DNA of 64,000 nucleotides from CALKHT01 sp964511575 (GTDB lineage Bacteria > Planctomycetota > Phycisphaerae > Phycisphaerales > Phycisphaeraceae), in the NCBI GenBank assembly GCA_964511575.1, contig CAZEFM010000001.1, positions 52,015 to 116,014 on the forward strand. The letters are read 5' to 3'. This document shows, one piece after another, positions 60,028-64,000 of this stretch. The stretch's first letter is position 1. The number at the start of each line of letters is the position of its first letter. The translations under genes were made by a program, and so were the position numbers. The notes below the pieces were generated by a model. It searched no databases and had not been told where the DNA came from. It was given only the letters and a program-made list of their open reading frames with translations.

Positions 60028-60552
60028 ATGCAGGCAAACCAGGCGTCCGAAGTGTTTGTGCAGCAGCTCATTTCCAGTCAGGGACGCATCTATGCCTACA
60101 TTCTTTCACTGCTGGGCGATTCCGACCAGGCCGACGATGTGCTTCAGGAAGTGAACCTCATACTCTGGCGCAAGTGCGCCGAGTTTGAACCGGGCACCAA
60201 CTTCATTGCCTGGGCGTTTCGCACCGCTTTTTACCAGGTGCAGACCTTTCGAAGCAAGGTCAATCGAAACCGATTGATTTTTGATGATGATCTGCTGGTG
60301 GTGCTCGCGCGTGAAGCCGAGCAGGACAGCGACGACCTGGGTGAGCGACGGCGCGCGCTCCGTCGATGCATGTTGCTGCTTTCGAACGCGCAACAGGATC
60401 TGCTGCACCGCCGCTACACGGCCGGGGCGTCCGCGCGAACGATCGCACGTCAACTCGGTCGACCCGCGGCTTCCGTTCATCAGACGCTCTATCGCCTGCG
60501 GCTGATGCTGATGAAGTGCATTGAAGGCAAACTCACGAAGGTGAGTGGATGA
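60028..60552 (+). CDS. ECF sigma factor, Rhodopirellula/Verrucomicrobium type (TIGR02989)
   Basis: The 174-residue protein has region 2 (about 10-75: F-V-Q-Q-L-I-S-S-Q-G-R-I-Y-A-Y-I-L-S-L-L, then A-D-D-V-L-Q-E-V-N and N-F-I-A-W-A-F-R-T-A) and region 4 (about 118-165, with A-R-T-I-A-R-Q-L-G-R-P-A-A-S-V-H as the helix-turn-helix). This is the planctomycete ECF subgroup coupled to FecR-LamG partners. Its stop overlaps the next start by four bases (ATGA), so the two are made together. It is expected to control its own locus and surface-protein genes; no target promoter can be read. Confidence 0.9.
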   Translation: MQANQASEVFVQQLISSQGRIYAYILSLLGDSDQADDVLQEVNLILWRKCAEFEPGTNFIAWAFRTAFYQVQTFRSKVNRNRLIFDDDLLVVLAREAEQDSDDLGERRRALRRCMLLLSNAQQDLLHRRYTAGASARTIARQLGRPAASVHQTLYRLRLMLMKCIEGKLTKVSG

Positions 60553-62348
60553 CGGACGCACCCCAACATCATCGTGAGTTGGCGAAGTGTCTGATGCTGT
60601 TGATCGATGGTCGCATCAGTGAATCGCAGAGCGCTCTTCTCTGTGCGACCCTTCGGAGCGATGCATCGGCACGACGGTTCTACCTGAGTTACATGCGGAC
60701 CCACGCGCTGCTTCAGCAGGAACTTGAAGGACGTCACGTCACGTTTGTGCTTCCCCCGGCAGAACTGCCCTCGTCGACCACCTGGAACGACAACGGCGAA
60801 TTCGCCCCCGCGGCCATGGAGGATTCCGGCACACTCGAACTGATGCGCGGGGTGCTTGAACAGGAAGCGCATGCCCGGAGCGTTCGCGAAGCCCGTCGCG
60901 AAGCACAGCTCGAACGGGAACGCGCCGAGCAGGCGGAACGGCAGCGCCGCCTGTATGCGTTGATGGATGTGAAACAACCGGTGAAGCCGGTGCGACACGT
61001 GGTGATCCCGACATGGGTCGTGTTCGGCGCGGCTGCGGCGATCATCGCCATTGCCATCACGCTCGCCTATCCCTGGCTGACCCCCGCTGATCGCGGTGCG
61101 ACGCAACCGGGAGGCGTCACCGCGGCGGAACCTGTCGGCGTCATCACATCCACCGTCGATGCCCGGTGGGAGGATGGTGCACCTGTGGTCGCGGGCGCGC
61201 CTGTGATGCCCGGCCGAGTACGCACGTTGGGGACCGGGTTGGCGCAGATCACACTGGCAACCGGCGCCAGCGTCTACATCGAAGCGCCTGCGACGTTTGA
61301 GGCGGTCGGTGAGGATCACTTGCGGCTGCTGGACGGCAAGATCGTCGGCCACTGCCCACCAGGCGCGGAGGGTTTCACCGTCACCACGCCCAATGCCCGC
61401 ATCGTTGATCTGGGAACGGAGTTTGGCGTGTCCGTGCGTGACGGTGTGAGCAGCACGCATGTGTTCTCAGGGGGTGTCCTTGTCATGCCGACCCAGGATG
61501 GCCGCCCGCGCGACGCGGTTGAGCAGCTCAGCGCGCATCAGGCTGTGCGGGTGGGATCGGAGGATCAACTTACACGCATGATCGCCGATGGGCTTGCGTT
61601 TGTGCGTCCGTTTGAGTTTGCCGCACATCTTAAAGCCCAGGATGGTTCGGCCTACCATCGATGGCTGGTGCACAGTTTGGCGTTGCGGCGGGATGAATCG
61701 CTGGTGGCCTACTACGCGTTTGAGCGGGAGGACCAGGAGTCCGACATCTTGCGCAACGTGGCGCGGCACGGAAGCGCCTCGCCAGGGCGCATCCTCGGGT
61801 GTGGTTGGACGACCGGCCGCTTCGCTGCAAAACCCGCTCTGCGATTCACCGCCGACGATTGGGGTGTGGAGTGTCATGTCCCCGGCGAGTTTCGCCGCTT
61901 GACGATGGCGGCATGGATCAAACTCGACACCCTCACCGATCTTCCCCAAACCATTGTCCACGGCGACGGCGTTCGTGAAGGTTTTGCCAACTGGCTGTTC
62001 TCGGAGGTCGGCGGGATGGGGTTCGGGATCATCGATCGGCTGCAGGTGCGGGCGGAGGAATTGCTTGGATACCCGCATCTGAGGCAGTGGCATCATTACG
62101 CCGTCGTGCTCGATGACAAGGCCGTCACGATGTACTTCGACGGTCAGGTCGTGCGAAAACAAGCCATCATACCGGTGGTGGTGCGGATCGGGTCAGCACG
62201 GATCGGCAATTGGAATCCGTTGGATGCGGTTGTCACCGCGCCCAATCGGTCACTTCATGGATACATGGACGAGTTTCTCCTGTTCGATCGCGCACTTGAT
62301 GCGAGTGAGATCGCGGCGATGCACAACGCGGGTCGACCGGAGCGATAA
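60549..62348 (+). CDS. Membrane FecR-like regulator with a C-terminal LamG-like domain
   Basis: The 599-residue protein has a cytosolic N-terminus (about 1-150, including a charged coiled coil at 105-135), one membrane helix at about 152-176 and a periplasmic FecR-like segment (about 225-345, with V-T-T-P-N-A-R-I-V-D-L-G-T-E-F-G). A concanavalin-like LamG domain follows (about 385-595, with Y-Y-A-F-E and D-E-F-L-L-F-D-R-A-L). This order fits a sigma-factor regulator that senses an outer-surface ligand, perhaps a glycan. The gene overlaps the sigma gene by four bases. Confidence 0.87.
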   Translation: MTDAPQHHRELAKCLMLLIDGRISESQSALLCATLRSDASARRFYLSYMRTHALLQQELEGRHVTFVLPPAELPSSTTWNDNGEFAPAAMEDSGTLELMRGVLEQEAHARSVREARREAQLERERAEQAERQRRLYALMDVKQPVKPVRHVVIPTWVVFGAAAAIIAIAITLAYPWLTPADRGATQPGGVTAAEPVGVITSTVDARWEDGAPVVAGAPVMPGRVRTLGTGLAQITLATGASVYIEAPATFEAVGEDHLRLLDGKIVGHCPPGAEGFTVTTPNARIVDLGTEFGVSVRDGVSSTHVFSGGVLVMPTQDGRPRDAVEQLSAHQAVRVGSEDQLTRMIADGLAFVRPFEFAAHLKAQDGSAYHRWLVHSLALRRDESLVAYYAFEREDQESDILRNVARHGSASPGRILGCGWTTGRFAAKPALRFTADDWGVECHVPGEFRRLTMAAWIKLDTLTDLPQTIVHGDGVREGFANWLFSEVGGMGFGIIDRLQVRAEELLGYPHLRQWHHYAVVLDDKAVTMYFDGQVVRKQAIIPVVVRIGSARIGNWNPLDAVVTAPNRSLHGYMDEFLLFDRALDASEIAAMHNAGRPER

Positions 62349-62495
62349 GGCAGTCGTGTGCGGCATGTCCCGACGAGGGCAGCCAACGACGACTCAGGAG
62401 CATGGACATCGACAACGCATTTTCTGATTCCATCGCCTCAGGGTGGGGCGTGGAACGCCAGAGCCCGGGCGGGCAAATCAAAAGGAGATTCAGAC

Positions 62496-63251
62496 ATGAT
62501 GAACGTCACGCAGGCACCGTTGGCAATCATTCTCACCTCGGCGATGGCGCTGAGCGTCGCACCCGCGCAGGCGGCGCTGCTCGACGACAGCTTCGACGAT
62601 GGCAATCTCGCCACCAATGTCAACGGCGTGGGCAACGGCTTCACCCTGCACCAGGGCTTCGGGTCGGGCGGTACAGCCGTCGAGTCCGGCGGTGTCGTTC
62701 AGATTCGGGGAAACGGCGGCAACATCATCACCTCCATCCAGAGCGTGGACACCTTCGACCCAACCGGGCTGACGCTTACCTGGTTCATTGAAAGCGCTGA
62801 CAACACCGCCAACTACGGCGTCGGCGTCGGTTGGGTCGCCCCGGGTGACATTCCCTGCTGCGGCGTTGGTGTCTTTCTCGAATTCCGCAACGACCGGGTG
62901 ACGTTCGACCTCTACACCGATACGTTCACGCGCGAGTTCAACATTCCCCTGAACAGCGAGGGATACACGTGGGATTTCAACTCGCCGTTCACCGCGACGA
63001 TAAAGCTGGACGACACCGGCTGGAGTATTGATGCCGTTGGCGACACGATCAACCTGCACAAGTCGGGCAGCTACTCCAATCGAACGCTCGCACAGGTGCT
63101 GGAGGCCGCCGGTGGAAGTTTGGCGACGCACGCCTACGGTTTCCGCAACAACGGCGACGCGGTGGTGTCACGCGTGGTCATCACCCCCGAACCGGCAAGC
63201 CTGGCGCTGATGGGAACGGGAGCGCTGCTCGTGCTACGGCGTCGCCGGTGA
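62496..63251 (+). CDS. PEP-CTERM sorted secreted protein
   Basis: The 251-residue protein starts with a signal peptide (about 1-27, LAIILTSAMALSVAPAQA). A beta-rich body follows (about 28-225), with a C-C pair in D-I-P-C-C-G-V. The C-terminus has the PEP-CTERM signal: T-P-E-P-A-S-L-A-L-M-G-T-G-A-L-L-V-L followed by four Arg. Exosortase recognises this signal for surface attachment. ATG at 62496 with AAGGAG nine bases upstream is clear. It lies downstream of the sigma-FecR pair and may be a target of it. Confidence 0.88.
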   Translation: MMNVTQAPLAIILTSAMALSVAPAQAALLDDSFDDGNLATNVNGVGNGFTLHQGFGSGGTAVESGGVVQIRGNGGNIITSIQSVDTFDPTGLTLTWFIESADNTANYGVGVGWVAPGDIPCCGVGVFLEFRNDRVTFDLYTDTFTREFNIPLNSEGYTWDFNSPFTATIKLDDTGWSIDAVGDTINLHKSGSYSNRTLAQVLEAAGGSLATHAYGFRNNGDAVVSRVVITPEPASLALMGTGALLVLRRRR

Positions 63252-63357
63252 ATCGGTTCTGCCAGCGGTGCGGACGTTTGGCAACTCAGCGAATCGTGGC
63301 TGCGCGCCGGAAGGCGCATGGCCGCATTGGTCCTTTCACGTTTACAGGAACTGAGCC

Positions 63358-64000
63358 ATGCGAACCATACGCGCCTTTACGCTGATTGAGCTGTTGGTGG
63401 TGATTTCAATCATCGCGCTGCTTGTGGCGCTCCTGCTGCCGGCGCTCAGCCGAGCCCGTGAGGCAAGCCAGTCGGTTCAGTGCCTCAGCAATGTGCGGCA
63501 ACTGGTTGTGGCGCTGCGCATGCATGCGAACGACAATGAGCAGCACACCTGGGGTCCGGTGCACTCGTTCAACACGTTCTGGTTCGCACGCATTAACCAA
63601 TACACGAACAATCTGGACACAGCCCGTCTGTGTCCGACGGCGACCGTATCCGATGCCACAATTGGTTACGGCAGCGCGATCCGCGCATGGACGGGGGAAA
63701 CCTGGCCGAACACGTGGATCCACAACGGCACCCGGTGGTACGAGGGAAGCTACGGCTTCAACGACTGGATGTACGATCCCACCGCGCCGCGTGACATAGG
63801 CCTCGCCGGGCCGGAGGAGCAGTTCTTCGGCGGCAACATCGATGCGGGCGCGTTCCAGCCCTCGCGCGTGCCGGTGTTCTACGACAGTTCCTGGTCCAGC
63901 GCCGCGCCCAATCACTGGGATCCGCCCTCATCCAATCCCAACGATCCGTACACCATCTGGTCCGAGGTGACGTCCGCGCAGATGACGCGCTTGTGTCTTA
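63358..64000 (+). CDS. Type II/IV pseudopilin-like protein (cut by the window end)
   Basis: The visible 214 residues start M-R-T-I-R-A-F-T-L-I-E-L-L-V-V-I-S-I-I-A, the classical prepilin signal with cleavage before F-T-L-I-E. The hydrophobic helix runs to about residue 30, then L-S-R-A-R-E-A-S-Q-S-V-Q-C-L-S-N-V-R-Q-L. This is the common planctomycete pseudopilin/DUF1559-like layout. The body has aromatic-rich loops (W-Y-E-G-S-Y-G-F-N-D-W). The frame is open to the window end. It starts 107 bases after the PEP-CTERM gene. Confidence 0.85.
   Translation, partial: MRTIRAFTLIELLVVISIIALLVALLLPALSRAREASQSVQCLSNVRQLVVALRMHANDNEQHTWGPVHSFNTFWFARINQYTNNLDTARLCPTATVSDATIGYGSAIRAWTGETWPNTWIHNGTRWYEGSYGFNDWMYDPTAPRDIGLAGPEEQFFGGNIDAGAFQPSRVPVFYDSSWSSAAPNHWDPPSSNPNDPYTIWSEVTSAQMTRLCL

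Noticed and set aside
1..64000. tRNA, rRNA, riboswitch, phage or transposase genes
   Set aside because: I looked through the intergenic gaps and the coding list and saw no cloverleaf, rRNA segment, known riboswitch motif, integrase or transposase.

Overview
The window reads as chromosomal DNA of a planctomycete, most likely class Phycisphaerae. No ribosomal RNA or tRNA is present, so this rests on gene families: a PVC-type HEAT-repeat cytochrome c (27710-31327), a Rhodopirellula/Verrucomicrobium-type ECF sigma factor with a FecR/LamG partner (60028-62348), a PEP-CTERM protein and a planctomycete-type pseudopilin (62496 to the end), high GC with abundant antisense shadow ORFs, and several families of short palindromic intergenic repeats. 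The genes are mostly single-copy housekeeping and cell-envelope genes. I see no phage, insertion sequence, integron or CRISPR array.

Layout. 1-9.8 kb: the 5' part of greA, a two-module ABC-2 permease, a secreted HEAT protein, an RnfC/RnfD-like pair, a DUF433/DUF5615 toxin-antitoxin pair, an orphan ABC ATPase and a NapG-like polyferredoxin. 10-12.7 kb: a GH52-like (alpha/alpha)6 protein. 13.1-21.3 kb: the most unusual block, with a DUF3467 protein, a GAF-HlyD adaptor, a PqqD-M50-HlyD membrane protein, a shortened SecA paralogue and a convergent third HlyD adaptor. 21.6-26.1 kb: a DUF2752 protein, two lipoproteins, a glycosyltransferase and a secreted protein. 26.3-35.5 kb (minus): a CYP152 peroxygenase, a PVC cytochrome, RbsD/FucU, a TlyA-like methyltransferase and a DUF3482/DUF2868 GTPase pair. 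35.7-41 kb: uppS, purA, a PIG-L deacetylase, pdxH and trmB. 41.2-50.3 kb: envelope biogenesis, with a PrcB-like lipoprotein, a TIGR03087 glycosyltransferase, lgt, pyk, plsC, cdsA, a CDP-alcohol transferase, an ArnE-like protein and a GT-C glycosyltransferase. 50.5-53.9 kb: two proteins without a clear family. 54.2-59.6 kb: a ccsBA-nrfH-nrfA ammonifying nitrite reductase locus. 60 kb to the end: ECF sigma factor, FecR-LamG regulator, PEP-CTERM protein and pseudopilin.

How the genes fit together. Phospholipid and lipoprotein synthesis (plsC, cdsA, CDP-alcohol transferase, lgt) sits beside surface glycan and PEP-CTERM functions. The Nrf locus carries its own fused cytochrome c synthase. The 13-21 kb block joins a cytosolic motor, a membrane protease and periplasm-spanning adaptors without any ABC, RND or TolC component. 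I read it as a candidate dedicated export or processing pathway and regard it as the prime target in this window. That reading is inference from domain content and gene order.
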